Positions 33,321-41,982 are shown, counted from the first letter of the stretch. The stretch is DNA of 64,000 bases from Hymenobacter sp. HSC-4F20 (GCF_019599275.1 NZ_JAHZTD010000001.1:1302001-1366000), one strand, 5' to 3'. Numbers and translations: made by a program. The notes: generated from the letters alone by a model not told the origin.

Positions 33321-33997
33321 GCGGGAGAGTTAAAGCCAATTTTACGCAGAATGGCCAGAAAGTCCTGTCCATCCGGGAAGGCCTGCACCGATTCGGGCAG
33401 GTAGGTGTAGGCGGCGCGGTCCTTGGAAATCATCTTCCCAAACACCGGCAGAATGTTCTTGAAGTAAAAGTTGTAGGCCTGCTTCATCGGGAAAGCCGTG
33501 GGCTTGGAAAACTCCAGCACCACCATTTTTCCGCCCGGCCGCAGCACCCGGCGCATCTCGGCCAGGCCTTTTTCCAGGTTCTCGAAGTTGCGCACTCCGA
33601 ACGAGGCCGTTACGGCATCAAAATGGTCATCCGGGAAAGGCAGGCTCTCCGAGTCGCCCAGTTCCAGCTGAATGCGGTGCGAGAGGCCCTTTTGCTGCAG
33701 CTTGCGGCGGCCTACCTCCAGCATGCCTTCCGATATATCCACGCCCGTAATCTGGGCGTCGGGGGTAGCGGCCCGCAGGGTTTCGATGGCAAAGTCGGCC
33801 GTGCCGGTGGCAATGTCCAGCACCCGGGCCGGCCGCAGCTGCCGGAGTTCGTTTACAGCCTTGCGCCGCCAATAGATATCCGTGCCCACGCTCAGAAAGT
33901 GGTTCAGGAAGTCATACTTACCGGCAATGCTGTTGAACATCTGCGCCACCTGCGACTTTTTACCGGCGGCATCATCTTTATACGGGACTACGGACAT
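33269..33997 (-). CDS. ubiE: Demethylmenaquinone methyltransferase
   Basis: UbiE/MenG methylates demethylmenaquinone in the last step of menaquinone synthesis, the quinone of this phylum. The 242-residue protein has AQMFNSIAGKYDFLNHFLS near residue 20, SAM motif ARVLDIATGTADFAIET near 60, LELGDSESLPFPDDHFDAVT and FGVRNFENLEKGL near 125. It is full length. It is co-transcribed with the PorT-like gene, whose start lies inside its 3' end. Confidence 0.96.
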   Translation of the reverse strand: MSVVPYKDDAAGKKSQVAQMFNSIAGKYDFLNHFLSVGTDIYWRRKAVNELRQLRPARVLDIATGTADFAIETLRAATPDAQITGVDISEGMLEVGRRKLQQKGLSHRIQLELGDSESLPFPDDHFDAVTASFGVRNFENLEKGLAEMRRVLRPGGKMVVLEFSKPTAFPMKQAYNFYFKNILPVFGKMISKDRAAYTYLPESVQAFPDGQDFLAILRKIGFNSPAWQPLTFGISSIYTAQK

Positions 33998-34166
33998 ACG
34001 GGGGGTAGTTGGCAGGTAGCAGCCGGCCAGCAGACCGAAGCAGGTGTCGCATCCTTCGGATACGAGCCCCTACCCCTGACTTTTGCCCGGTACTTGCCTG
34101 GGGCGAACAACGAGAAAACAAGGGCGAAATTGCCCAAATAGAACGGTTCAGCCTGCATTATGTTGA

Positions 34167-34203
34167 AAAAAAACGGGCCGGACTAGTAGCCCGACCCGTT
34201 TTG
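34167..34203 (-). terminator. Terminator downstream of the PorE-like gene
   Basis: AAAACGGG and CCCGTTTT form an imperfect GC-rich hairpin with A and T runs on both sides, 19 nt after the stop at 34222. Confidence 0.65.
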
Positions 34204-34221
34204 CTCGCTGGCGGCAACGGT

Positions 34222-36480
34222 TTAGTCGTTGTCCGTCTTCACTTTGGTTTTGGAGCCATCAGCTTCCTTAGCCTTCGAGTCAATAGTACCATCCTTGGTG
34301 ATAGTCTTGCTTTTCTCGTCGTTGGCGCCTTTGGTTTTCACTTTCACCTTGTCGCTGTCCTCATCCACTTTGGTTTTCACCTTCGTGCCATCGGGCAGTT
34401 TGGCCTTGCTCTTGCCCGGCTGCAGGGGCAGCGTGCTGCGCGTAGTAGAGGTAGAGCTGGAGGAAGAGCCCGTGGAGCTTGCGCCGGTAGAGCCCGCGCC
34501 CGCCGAGGGGTTCGTCAGCCGGGGAGACGTGTCGCCCTCTTTCACAATCACGCGGAATTCCACGCGGCGGTTTAGCTGCATGTTCTCCGGCGAATCGTTG
34601 GCCGCTTCCGGACGACGTTCGCCGTAGCTAACCGTTACCATGCGCGTTTCAGCAATACCCGACTTCTTCAGGTAGTTGTAGGCAGCATCGGCGCGATTCT
34701 GGCCCAGCACCATGTTGTACTCGTCGGTGTTGCGCGAGTCGCAGTGGCCCTCGATGGAGATGTTCACGCCAGGATTAGCCTTCAGGATGCTGCTGATGTT
34801 ATTCAGCTCCGTGATAGACTCGGGCCGCAGCTTGTATTTATCCGTGTCGAAGTAGATTTTCTTGAACTGTGCGTACGACGCCGTATCAATGTAGGGAACG
34901 TAGAAATCCTTTTCGATGACGGTTGAGTCGTTGGTCGAAATCGGTACGGCAAACTCCTGCGTCTCGATGTTCTTGCCATCCTTCGATACGGCTACCTGGT
35001 AGGTACGGCCCGACAGTACGTTTACCTGGTAGTCGCCGGTTTCAGGCTTGGTCACGTCCCGGTAGCTCAGGGCTGTTTTATCGGCCTGGGTGCCGCTGAA
35101 CACTAGTTCTACACCCGGAATCACCGTGCTGTCCCGCTGTGACAACACGCGGCCGCGAATAATGGCGTTCTTGATGTAGTTGATGGTGTAGATGTCCTTT
35201 TCGCCGTAGCCTCCAATCCGGTACGACGACAGATAGGCGTAGCTACCATCCGGGCTCAGGCGGTAGTAGGTATCATCGTCGGGAGTATTAACGGGGTAGC
35301 CCATGTTTTCGGGGCGGCCCCACTTGTTGCCCACCGAGTCCCACTCCGACTTAAAGATGTCGTAGCCACCCATGGTGTTGTGCCCACGCGAGGAGAAGTA
35401 CAGCGTCTTGCCGTCCTTGCTCAAGTAAGGGCTATCGTCATCGTAGGCCGTATTCACGGCATTGCCGATGCTTTTAGCCGGCCCCCAGTCGCCGCCGGGC
35501 TGCCGGGTGGAGGTGTAGATGTCCAGCGTGTTCTCTTCCGAGAATTTGCTGGTGGAGAAGTACATGGTTAACCCATCTGCAGTGATAAAGGCATCAGACT
35601 CAAATGCTTTCGAGTTGATGTTATTATTCAGCTTTTTAGGAGCGGTCCAGTCGCCGCCGGTTTTTTCCGTGTAGAAGATGTCACCGTTTTCATCCTGGCG
35701 GTACATCAGCATCTTGGTGTCGTTGTCGAACACCTGGATGGAGGCGTCGTGGCCTTTGCCGTTGAGCACGCCGCTCAGGGAGCGGGGCTTCTCCCAGTTC
35801 TCGTCGTCAATGCGCTTAGCTTCGAAGATATCCTCGAAGTACTCGCCATCAGAAGCCAGGTTGCCGCCTTTTTTGCCTTCGGCGTTGCCGGCACCGGTTA
35901 CGTTTTCGCCGCGCGAGGTGAAGAGCAGCAGCTTGTCGTCGCCGGAAATAACCGGGCTGTGCTCGGAGTACTGGGTATTAATGGTCGGGCCCAGGTTCTT
36001 CACGAAGATATCCTTGGGGCTGTTGAACTGCACCTTGGCGTTTTTGCTGTGCTGAATCAGCTGCGCCAGTTCTTTCTTGCGCGTATCCTTGCTTTTCAGT
36101 GTCGCATTGTAGGCCTGGAAGTGGGCTATGGCCTCATCGAAGTTATAGTTCAGGTGGTCCACCCGACCCAACCAGTACTCGACATCCTTCGACACGTTTT
36201 TCTTCAGGCGCTGCGCTTTATAGATATAGTCGCTGGCCTTCTCTTTGTCGAATGACATATAGGCAATACCCGCCCGGAACAGCGCCTGTGCGTTGTTCGG
36301 CTCCTTGGCCAACACTTGTTCATAGTAAGGAATAGAGGCCCGGTAGTTCTCTTGAGAAAAGAACTTGTTAGCAGTCTTCAGTTGCTTGCGTGTGCTCTGA
36401 GCCAGGGCGGGCTGGGCCATAGCAGCCGTAAGCGCGAAGGCGCACGAGGCTTTCAATAACCTTCTGACTAAGTTGTCCAT
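34222..36480 (-). CDS. PorE-like TPR/PD40/OmpA protein (type IX secretion)
   Basis: The start at 36480 (MDNLVRRLLKASCAFALTAA) gives a signal peptide ending at ALAQ; upstream codons lie in the leader. The order of domains is TPR repeats (residues ~30-160; FSQENYRASIPYYEQVL), PD40/WD40-like propeller strands (~180-430; ADGLTMYFSTSKF, KDGKTLYFSSRGHN, PDGSYAYLSSYRIGGYGEKD), a carboxypeptidase-regulatory-like domain (~450-530), and an OmpA peptidoglycan-binding domain (~545-650; IEGHCDSRNTDEYN, NRADAAYNYL, NRRVEFRVI). This is the architecture known for PorE, which anchors the type IX machine to peptidoglycan. A Lys/Asp-rich tail of about 100 residues follows and is unusual. A promoter lies about 220 nt upstream, giving a long leader. 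Confidence 0.85.
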   Translation of the reverse strand: MDNLVRRLLKASCAFALTAAMAQPALAQSTRKQLKTANKFFSQENYRASIPYYEQVLAKEPNNAQALFRAGIAYMSFDKEKASDYIYKAQRLKKNVSKDVEYWLGRVDHLNYNFDEAIAHFQAYNATLKSKDTRKKELAQLIQHSKNAKVQFNSPKDIFVKNLGPTINTQYSEHSPVISGDDKLLLFTSRGENVTGAGNAEGKKGGNLASDGEYFEDIFEAKRIDDENWEKPRSLSGVLNGKGHDASIQVFDNDTKMLMYRQDENGDIFYTEKTGGDWTAPKKLNNNINSKAFESDAFITADGLTMYFSTSKFSEENTLDIYTSTRQPGGDWGPAKSIGNAVNTAYDDDSPYLSKDGKTLYFSSRGHNTMGGYDIFKSEWDSVGNKWGRPENMGYPVNTPDDDTYYRLSPDGSYAYLSSYRIGGYGEKDIYTINYIKNAIIRGRVLSQRDSTVIPGVELVFSGTQADKTALSYRDVTKPETGDYQVNVLSGRTYQVAVSKDGKNIETQEFAVPISTNDSTVIEKDFYVPYIDTASYAQFKKIYFDTDKYKLRPESITELNNISSILKANPGVNISIEGHCDSRNTDEYNMVLGQNRADAAYNYLKKSGIAETRMVTVSYGERRPEAANDSPENMQLNRRVEFRVIVKEGDTSPRLTNPSAGAGSTGASSTGSSSSSTSTTRSTLPLQPGKSKAKLPDGTKVKTKVDEDSDKVKVKTKGANDEKSKTITKDGTIDSKAKEADGSKTKVKTDND

Positions 36481-36698
36481 TGTTGGAGGAGTTAAGGAAA
36501 TAAGGAGTTGCAAAGGAGGAGTTGAGAAATGCCGTACACCGGCTGTGCAGGCAGTTTTCAAGAGTTGCCTCTTATACTGAAAACCTGCATCAGGGTTGAG
36601 GCAGGGCTGGCAAAAATGTAAGAGTGGCGGACACTATGTCTCCATCATCTTTCCATAATCACCTCTGTACACTGCCTTCAAACAAAGCAATTGGCGGG

Positions 36699-36706
36699 CA
36701 AAGATA
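36699..36706 (-). promoter_or_regulatory. -7 promoter element of the PorE-like gene
   Basis: The minus strand reads TATCTTTG, 219 nt upstream of the start at 36480. If used, it predicts a leader of about 210 nt. Confidence 0.5.
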
Positions 36707-36898
36707 GAAATTTTATAATACGGCCTTAGCCGCATCCAATTTTGTAAAATCACTGGTCTAGAGAAAGAAAAGAAGTGGAATTTTCCAATTTCACTGCCTG
36801 TCTACCATCATATCTGACCGCACAAATATAGTCTGACTACTTAAACTACAAGGTTTTTCTCCAAAAAATTATGAATCGGCGCAGTGCGCTCGAATATC

Positions 36899-36906
36899 TA
36901 CCTTTG
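36899..36906 (+). promoter_or_regulatory. -7 promoter element of engB
   Basis: TACCTTTG lies 23 nt upstream of the ATG at 36929 and supports that start rather than an in-frame ATG at 36884, which is upstream of the element. Confidence 0.6.
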
Positions 36907-36928
36907 TGCACCCGATTACGGTTTGCCT

Positions 36929-37546
36929 ATGAATATCCAAGAAGCAAAATTTCTGATGAGCAATTCCCGCGTGGAGGATTGCCCCCCTCCTACACTGCCC
37001 GAGTACGCCTTCATTGGGCGCTCTAATGTGGGAAAGTCGTCGCTTATCAATATGCTTACAGGGCAGAAAGGGTTAGCCAAAACTTCTTCTTTGCCAGGCA
37101 AAACACAATTAATCAATCACTTTCTCATAAATAATAATTGGTACCTGGTCGATTTACCGGGCTACGGTTACGCACGGGTTAGTAAGGATTCGCGGGTGAA
37201 ATGGGGGCGCATGATTAATTATTATTTGCGCAAAAGAGAAAACTTAGCCTGCGTTTTTGTGCTGCTAGATTCGCGCCACTCTCCCCAGGCTATTGATCTG
37301 GAATTTATGGAACAGCTCGGCTCGGAAGGTATTCCGTTTGTGATGGTATTTACCAAGGCCGACAAACAATCAGGGACGCGTACCCAGCAGAACGTTGCGG
37401 CCTATATCCAGTCGATGGAGCAGAGCTGGGACGAAGTGCCGCGGTATTTTATTAGCTCGGCGGAGGAAAAGACGGGCCGCGAGGAGATTCTGGGCTTCAT
37501 TGCCGAGATAAATCAGCAGCTCGCGCAAGCAGCCGATAATGCGTAA
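36929..37546 (+). CDS. engB: Ribosome biogenesis GTPase EngB/YsxC
   Basis: EngB (YihA/YsxC) helps assemble the large ribosomal subunit. The 205-residue protein starts MNIQEAKFLMSN. The G1 motif is FIGRSNVGKSSLINML near residue 30, G2 is in LPGKTQLINHFLI, G3 is VDLPGYGYARVSK with the family-specific PGYGYA, and G4 is FTKADKQ near 150. The closing SSAEEKTGREEIL is the G5 region. The first half of the gene uses more A/T-ending codons than its neighbours. Confidence 0.96.
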   Translation: MNIQEAKFLMSNSRVEDCPPPTLPEYAFIGRSNVGKSSLINMLTGQKGLAKTSSLPGKTQLINHFLINNNWYLVDLPGYGYARVSKDSRVKWGRMINYYLRKRENLACVFVLLDSRHSPQAIDLEFMEQLGSEGIPFVMVFTKADKQSGTRTQQNVAAYIQSMEQSWDEVPRYFISSAEEKTGREEILGFIAEINQQLAQAADNA

Positions 37547-37620
37547 ATTGGCCCCGTAATTGCCCTCTTTATCCTGGCCATACGGCCGCTGCTTTTTCGT
37601 CTTTTCCCGCTCATTTCTCC

Positions 37621-38094
37621 ATGAAAAAAGTATCCCTCCTGTTGGGTATCGGGTTGCTGGCTTGTTCTACCGCGGCCACGGCCCAAAAAACCAAAATAAA
37701 AGTAAAAACCGACGGTCCGGTACCGGAGGCCACCGCGGCTCCCGCCGAAGCCGCCCAAACCGCGCCGGCTCACGCCCCCAAAGCCATTCCGGTGGCCGAG
37801 TACTACGAAGGCGGGCAAGAAGCCATGTACGCCTTTATTGAAAAGGAGTTGAAATACCCCATCATGGCCCGGCGCAACCGCATTCAGGGTCAGTGCATCG
37901 TCAGCTTTACGCTGAATACTGACGGCACCATGTCGGGGATTAAGCTGGTGAAGAACATTGGGGGCGGCTGCGGCGAAGAAGCCCTGCGCGTGGTGCGCCT
38001 GCTCAAGTTCAAGAAGCCCGACTATGCCATCCTGACCAGCCTCCCGGTTACATTTAAACTGCCTGCGCCCGGTCAGGCCGCCGCTACTGAGTAA
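37621..38094 (+). CDS. Exported protein with a TonB C-terminal domain
   Basis: The 157-residue protein has an N-terminal export signal (MKKVSLLLGIGLLACSTAA). The LLAC could be a lipobox, but a signal peptidase I site after ATAQ is also possible. A basic stretch (KTKIKVKTDG) and an Ala/Pro linker lead to a TonB C-terminal domain (KELKYPIMARRNRIQGQCIV, SFTLNTDGTMSGIKLVKN, CGEEALRVVRLL). It lacks the inner-membrane anchor helix and long periplasmic spacer of a true energy transducer, so it is not a standard TonB. Such stand-alone domains are common in this phylum and have no defined function. Confidence 0.85.
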   Translation: MKKVSLLLGIGLLACSTAATAQKTKIKVKTDGPVPEATAAPAEAAQTAPAHAPKAIPVAEYYEGGQEAMYAFIEKELKYPIMARRNRIQGQCIVSFTLNTDGTMSGIKLVKNIGGGCGEEALRVVRLLKFKKPDYAILTSLPVTFKLPAPGQAAATE

Positions 38095-38123
38095 CTTCGC
38101 ACTTTCAACAACTGCCTTTTCTT

Positions 38124-38687
38124 ATGCCCTACGACCTGAAGGAAATTGCCGCCATCAGCGGAATGCCCGGTCTGTACCGTCTCGTGAAGCCTACCCGCGC
38201 CGGCGTTATCATTGAAGCTCTCGACGAAAAAGGCACCCGTTCTGTGGCCTCTGCGCGCAACAAGGTGTCTCTGCTCCACGAAATTTCCATCTATACCCAG
38301 GACTACGACCACACGGTGCCGCTCACGGAGGTGTTCGACCGGATTTACCAGCAGCACGGCACCGAACTGGCCCTCACCCACAAGGCGGACGACCGGGACC
38401 TGATTGCCTTCATGGGCGAGATACTGCCCGACTACGACCGGGACCGGGTGTACCTCTCCGACATCAAGAAGCTGGTGCAGTGGTACAACACCGTAAGCAA
38501 GCGTCTGGAGTACCAAGCCCCGGCCGAGGATGACGACACCACCGCCGACGCTGGACAAGCCGGCGCCGATGAGGCCCTGAGCACGGCGGGCGTTATTCCG
38601 GCTACGGAAGAAACTAATGCGGCCGGCAACCCCGAGGCTGCTACGGAAGCCAAGCCCAAGAAAGCTACCAAGAAGAAGGCCGAGTAG
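38124..38687 (+). CDS. DUF5606 family protein
   Basis: The 187-residue protein begins with LKEIAAISGMPGLYRLVKP and RAGVIIEALDEKGTR, which I recognise as the DUF5606 family of Bacteroidota, of unknown function. The folded part ends near residue 130 (YLSDIKKLVQWYNTV). The rest is an acidic Ala-rich tail that turns into a Lys-rich end (KPKKATKKKAE), similar to charged nucleic-acid-binding tails. No signal peptide is present. It follows the TonB-domain gene by 29 nt and is closed by a large palindromic terminator. Confidence 0.88.
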   Translation: MPYDLKEIAAISGMPGLYRLVKPTRAGVIIEALDEKGTRSVASARNKVSLLHEISIYTQDYDHTVPLTEVFDRIYQQHGTELALTHKADDRDLIAFMGEILPDYDRDRVYLSDIKKLVQWYNTVSKRLEYQAPAEDDDTTADAGQAGADEALSTAGVIPATEETNAAGNPEAATEAKPKKATKKKAE

Positions 38688-38699
38688 AGTACTCTATCT

Positions 38700-38757
38700 G
38701 CTACCCGCATAAAAAAAGCCGCCCAGGGTCCTGGGCGGCTTTTTTTATGCGGGTAGC
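38700..38757. terminator. Perfect 58-nt palindromic bidirectional terminator
   Basis: Arms of 28 nt (starting GCTACCCGCATAAAAAAAGC) are exact inverted copies separated by GT. A-runs and T-runs lie inside the arms, so each strand has a GC stem followed by seven T. It serves both the DUF5606 gene (+) and fbp (-), which converge here. Confidence 0.85.
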
Positions 38758-38761
38758 TTTG

Positions 38762-39790
38762 CTACTCCTTCAACACGGCATCGGCGGCAAATTCGGGGGC
38801 CAGCAGCTCTTCCACCTTTTCTACCATATCGGAGGAGCCAATAAACAAGGGGCACCGCTCGTGCAGGTCGCCGGGTTCCAGCTCCAGGGTGCGGCGCCGG
38901 CCGTTGCTAGACTTGCCTCCGGCTTGCTCCACAATGAAGGCCAGCGGATTACACTCGTACATAAGGCGCAGCTTGCCGTTGGGTGCTTTCTTGGAGGTAG
39001 GATACATATAAATACCCCCTTTCAGCAGATTACGGTGGAAGTCGGCTACCAGGGAGCCGATGTAGCGGGCCGAGTAGTTCTGCTCTTTGCAGTAGGCTAC
39101 GAAGCGTTTCATGCCTTCGGAGAAAGACTCCGCTACCCCTTCGTTCACGGAGTAGATAGTGCCCGACTTAGGCGTCTGGATGGTGGGGTGAGACAGAAAG
39201 AATTCCCCCAGGGAAGGCTCGTAAGTAAACCCGTTCACGCCGTTGCCGGTGGTATACACCAGCATAGTGCTGGAGCCGTAAATCACATAGCCGGCCGCTA
39301 CCTGGTGGGTGCCGGTTTGCAGGCAGTCTTGGCGGGTACCTTCGGTGCCGGTGGGCGAGACGCGCCGGTAGATGCTGAAGATGGTCCCGATAGACACGTT
39401 CACATCAATATTGGAGGAGCCATCTAAGGGGTCGATGGCTACCACGTACTTGCCCTGCACGTTGCCGGTCTGAATCATCTCCTCGTCTTCTTCCGAGATA
39501 ATGGTGCACACCTCGCCCCCATTGCGCAGGGCCCGGATAAAGCGGATGTTGGCTATCACGTCGAGCTTCTGCTGATCTTCCCCCTGCACGTTGCGGTTAC
39601 CGTAGGCCCCGGCAATATCAATCAGGCCGGAGCGGTTGATTTCGCGGTTGACGATTTTGGCTGCCAGGGCAATGTCGCGCAGCAATTGGGAAAGCTCCCC
39701 GGTAGCATACGGAAAATCTTCCTGCTTGCGCATAATGAAGCGGTCCAGGGTGGTGCCAACAGGCAGGGCCAGCTTGTCGTGGTTTGTCAT
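38762..39790 (-). CDS. fbp: Fructose-1,6-bisphosphatase, class 1
   Basis: Class 1 FBPase removes the C1 phosphate of fructose-1,6-bisphosphate in gluconeogenesis. The ATG at 39790 ([18 protein letters not shown]) is chosen because a promoter element lies just upstream; earlier in-frame starts precede it. The metal-binding sequence is [20 protein letters not shown] near residue 115, with SEEDEEM before it. The substrate-binding [20 protein letters not shown] and [20 protein letters not shown] are present. At 342 residues it is full length. Confidence 0.97.
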   Translation of the reverse strand: MTNHDKLALPVGTTLDRFIMRKQEDFPYATGELSQLLRDIALAAKIVNREINRSGLIDIAGAYGNRNVQGEDQQKLDVIANIRFIRALRNGGEVCTIISEEDEEMIQTGNVQGKYVVAIDPLDGSSNIDVNVSIGTIFSIYRRVSPTGTEGTRQDCLQTGTHQVAAGYVIYGSSTMLVYTTGNGVNGFTYEPSLGEFFLSHPTIQTPKSGTIYSVNEGVAESFSEGMKRFVAYCKEQNYSARYIGSLVADFHRNLLKGGIYMYPTSKKAPNGKLRLMYECNPLAFIVEQAGGKSSNGRRRTLELEPGDLHERCPLFIGSSDMVEKVEELLAPEFAADAVLKE

Positions 39791-39822
39791 AGAATACGGA
39801 GGAAACGATGGGTGGGAAAGAC

Positions 39823-39830
39823 CAAAATTA
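39823..39830 (-). promoter_or_regulatory. -7 promoter element of fbp
   Basis: The minus strand reads TAATTTTG, an exact TAnnTTTG match, 33 nt upstream of the ATG at 39790. Confidence 0.6.
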
Positions 39831-39931
39831 ACCAATTTGCCGCAGAGCCGAGCGAAATTTCGCTGCACGCTTGCGGGGTAGTTCAACAAGGCATCTGAGC
39901 AGATAAGTGTGGTTCACCCGGTGCTGGGCCC

Positions 39932-39939
39932 TACATTTG
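39932..39939 (+). promoter_or_regulatory. -7 promoter element of the aspartate kinase gene
   Basis: TACATTTG ends only 4 nt before the ATG at 39944. If it is used, the transcript would start at or next to the start codon, so the mRNA would be nearly leaderless. Confidence 0.45.
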
Positions 39940-39943
39940 GGCC

Positions 39944-41341
39944 ATGCAGCACCCGCATCCCCTTCGGATTTTTAAGTTTGGCGGCGCCTCTGTGAAAGAT
40001 GCCGCCGCTATCCGCAACCTCTGCCGCATTGTGCAGGAGCACAGCGCCGGGCCTCTGGTTATTGTAGTATCGGCCATGGGCAAAACAACGAACGCGCTGG
40101 AAGCCGTGTTTCAGCTGGCCTTTGAGGGGCAGCCCTACGAGCAAGCCCTGCAACAGGTAGAAGAGTTTCACTTATCCACGGCTATTGCACTATTGGGTCC
40201 CGAGGAAGTGGGCGAAGAAACTGATTCTCAGTTGCTGAGAATACGCAACTGGCTGCGCGAACTGCGGACTGCGTTGGCCGCCATTGACTCTCAGGCCGGG
40301 TACGACCAGCAGTACGATCAGGTAGTAAGCTACGGCGAGCTGCTGGCCTCCCAACTGGTGTACGAGGTTATTCACCGGCAGAATGAGCTTCCGCCTGCGG
40401 TCCGGCACTGGCGCTGGCATGATGCCCGCCGGAGTATTTGCACCGACGAAACCTGGCGGGAAGGGAAAGTTGACTGGGCCGCTACCCAGGCCCAGCTGAA
40501 CCGTTACCAGGAGGATGAACACGCCGCCTTTGCCCACTGCATCACCATTACGCAGGGGTTCATTGGCGGTGCCCCAAGCGTGCCGGTTCCGGAGGCTTAC
40601 CTGGAAAGCACAGGTAGGCAAGGCTGGCAGCGGCGAACCACCACCCTGGGCCGGGAGGGCTCCGACTACACGGCGGCTATTTTTGCGTACTGCCTCAACG
40701 CCGAGTCGGTCACGATTTGGAAGGACGTGGCTGGCCTACTCAACGCCGACCCCAAAATCTTCGCTAATCCCGTACGCTACCCGGAAATTAGCTACCAGGA
40801 AACCATTGAAATGGCCTACTACGGGGCGTCAGTTATCCACCCCAAAACCATTAAGCCCCTGGCCGTACGCCGCGTTCCACTGCTGGTTAAGTCGTTTCTG
40901 GACCCCGGGGCCGAGGGCACACGTATCCACGATTGCCGCCACGGCCTGCTGGCCCCGGCCTTTATCCGCAAAACCAATCAGTGCCTGATTTCCTTTGAGT
41001 CCAAGGACCTCACCTTTATTTCAGAGGAAAATCTGGAGGTGATTTTTGGCGTGCTGGCGCAGGTGCGGCTCAAGATTCACTTAATGCAGAATTCGGCTAT
41101 TAGCTTTTCCGTCTGCACTGACTTCTCGCCCTACCGTTTGGAAAAATTGCTTGCAGCACTACGCGAGCAGTTTACCATTCACTACAACACGGGCCTGGAG
41201 TTGTACACCATCAAAAACTACGATGCGGCCAGCCTTCGTCGGCTTACCCACGAGCGGGAACTGCTGCTGGAGCAGCGCACCCGCCAGACCTTTCAGTTTG
41301 TGTGCCGGGCCGTGGAAAACGAGCCAGGTCAGCTACTGTAA
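39944..41341 (+). CDS. lysC: Aspartate kinase
   Basis: This enzyme phosphorylates aspartate in the first step to lysine, threonine and methionine. The 465-residue protein has the KFGGASVKDAAAI start, VVSAMGKTTNAL near residue 42, SYGELLASQLVYE near 128 and TTLGREGSDYTAAIFAYCL near 228 (the S-D-Y-T site). KDVAGLLNADPKIF and SYQETIEMAYYGASVIHPKT follow. The C-terminal ACT region (LISFESKDLTFISEEN onward) gives feedback control. It has no homoserine dehydrogenase fusion. It is a single-domain LysC-type kinase; which end product inhibits it is not visible. Confidence 0.95.
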   Translation: MQHPHPLRIFKFGGASVKDAAAIRNLCRIVQEHSAGPLVIVVSAMGKTTNALEAVFQLAFEGQPYEQALQQVEEFHLSTAIALLGPEEVGEETDSQLLRIRNWLRELRTALAAIDSQAGYDQQYDQVVSYGELLASQLVYEVIHRQNELPPAVRHWRWHDARRSICTDETWREGKVDWAATQAQLNRYQEDEHAAFAHCITITQGFIGGAPSVPVPEAYLESTGRQGWQRRTTTLGREGSDYTAAIFAYCLNAESVTIWKDVAGLLNADPKIFANPVRYPEISYQETIEMAYYGASVIHPKTIKPLAVRRVPLLVKSFLDPGAEGTRIHDCRHGLLAPAFIRKTNQCLISFESKDLTFISEENLEVIFGVLAQVRLKIHLMQNSAISFSVCTDFSPYRLEKLLAALREQFTIHYNTGLELYTIKNYDAASLRRLTHERELLLEQRTRQTFQFVCRAVENEPGQLL

Positions 41342-41474
41342 AAGCAGTGGCTGGGGTGCCGCCTCCCCAGCCGCGGCCAGCTCCCTACCGGCCCTTGCTA
41401 GTGAACTGATTCTGGGAGTGTACCGGAAGCTTACCGTCAGAAGTCAGGGCAAAAACGGCCCACCGGAAACAATT

Positions 41475-41506
41475 TTGCCCTCTTGCGCCTTATCCGCGTA
41501 TCTTTG
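41475..41506 (+). promoter_or_regulatory. Promoter of the Fur-family gene, -33 and -7
   Basis: TTG at 41475-41477 is followed after 21 nt by TATCTTTG at 41499-41506. It lies 20 nt upstream of the GTG start at 41527. Confidence 0.6.
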
Positions 41507-41526
41507 CGGAGAATTATTCTTGTCTG

Positions 41527-41982
41527 GTGGCTTCCTCTACTGATTCTTTTTTTCCCGCTCCCGACGCGGGACACCTCCGCGCCCGGCTGGCCCAGGCTGG
41601 CCTGCGCGCTACCCGTCAGCGCCTCGTAATTCTGGAAAGCCTGCTCACACTGCCGGGCCACCCCACCGCTGAGCAGGTGCACCGGCAAGTAATCAGCCAG
41701 GAGCCCAGCATTTCGCTCGGCACAGTCTACAAAGCCCTCGATTCCTTCGTGGCTGCCGGCCTTACCCGGCGCGTGGCTGCGGCCGAAGGCACCTCCCGCC
41801 GCTACGACGCCGACTGTACGGAGCACCACCACCTGTTCTGCACCGAAACCCAGGAAATTATCGACTACTGCGACCCGCAGCTTGACGCCCTGATTCGGGA
41901 GTTTTTCGCGGCTAAGGGCCTGCACGACTTTCAGCCCCACTCCTTCTCCCTGCACATTACGGGTAGTAAGGTGGTGAAGTGA
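41527..41982 (+). CDS. Fur/PerR-family transcriptional regulator
   Basis: The 151-residue metalloregulator starts at a GTG. The winged helix is visible in LRATRQRLVILESLLTL and SISLGTVYKALDSFVAAGL near residue 60 (recognition helix). The dimer domain has a regulatory-site pattern with RRYDADCTEHHHLFC near 97-110. The usual structural CxxC pairs at the end (CDP, then no second CxxC) are incomplete. The peroxiredoxin gene directly downstream suggests a PerR-like sensor of peroxide rather than an iron-only Fur. The metal it senses cannot be told. Full length for the family. Confidence 0.88.
   Translation: MASSTDSFFPAPDAGHLRARLAQAGLRATRQRLVILESLLTLPGHPTAEQVHRQVISQEPSISLGTVYKALDSFVAAGLTRRVAAAEGTSRRYDADCTEHHHLFCTETQEIIDYCDPQLDALIREFFAAKGLHDFQPHSFSLHITGSKVVK

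Larger units (their letters stand above)
36481..36928. other. AT-rich divergent regulatory region, 448 nt
   Basis: This spacer between the PorE-like gene and engB is markedly AT-richer than the coding DNA around it. It contains a minus-strand TATCTTTG at 36699 and a plus-strand TACCTTTG at 36899. The segment 36481-36690 would be the long 5' leader of the PorE-like mRNA. No gene is visible. Confidence 0.65.
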
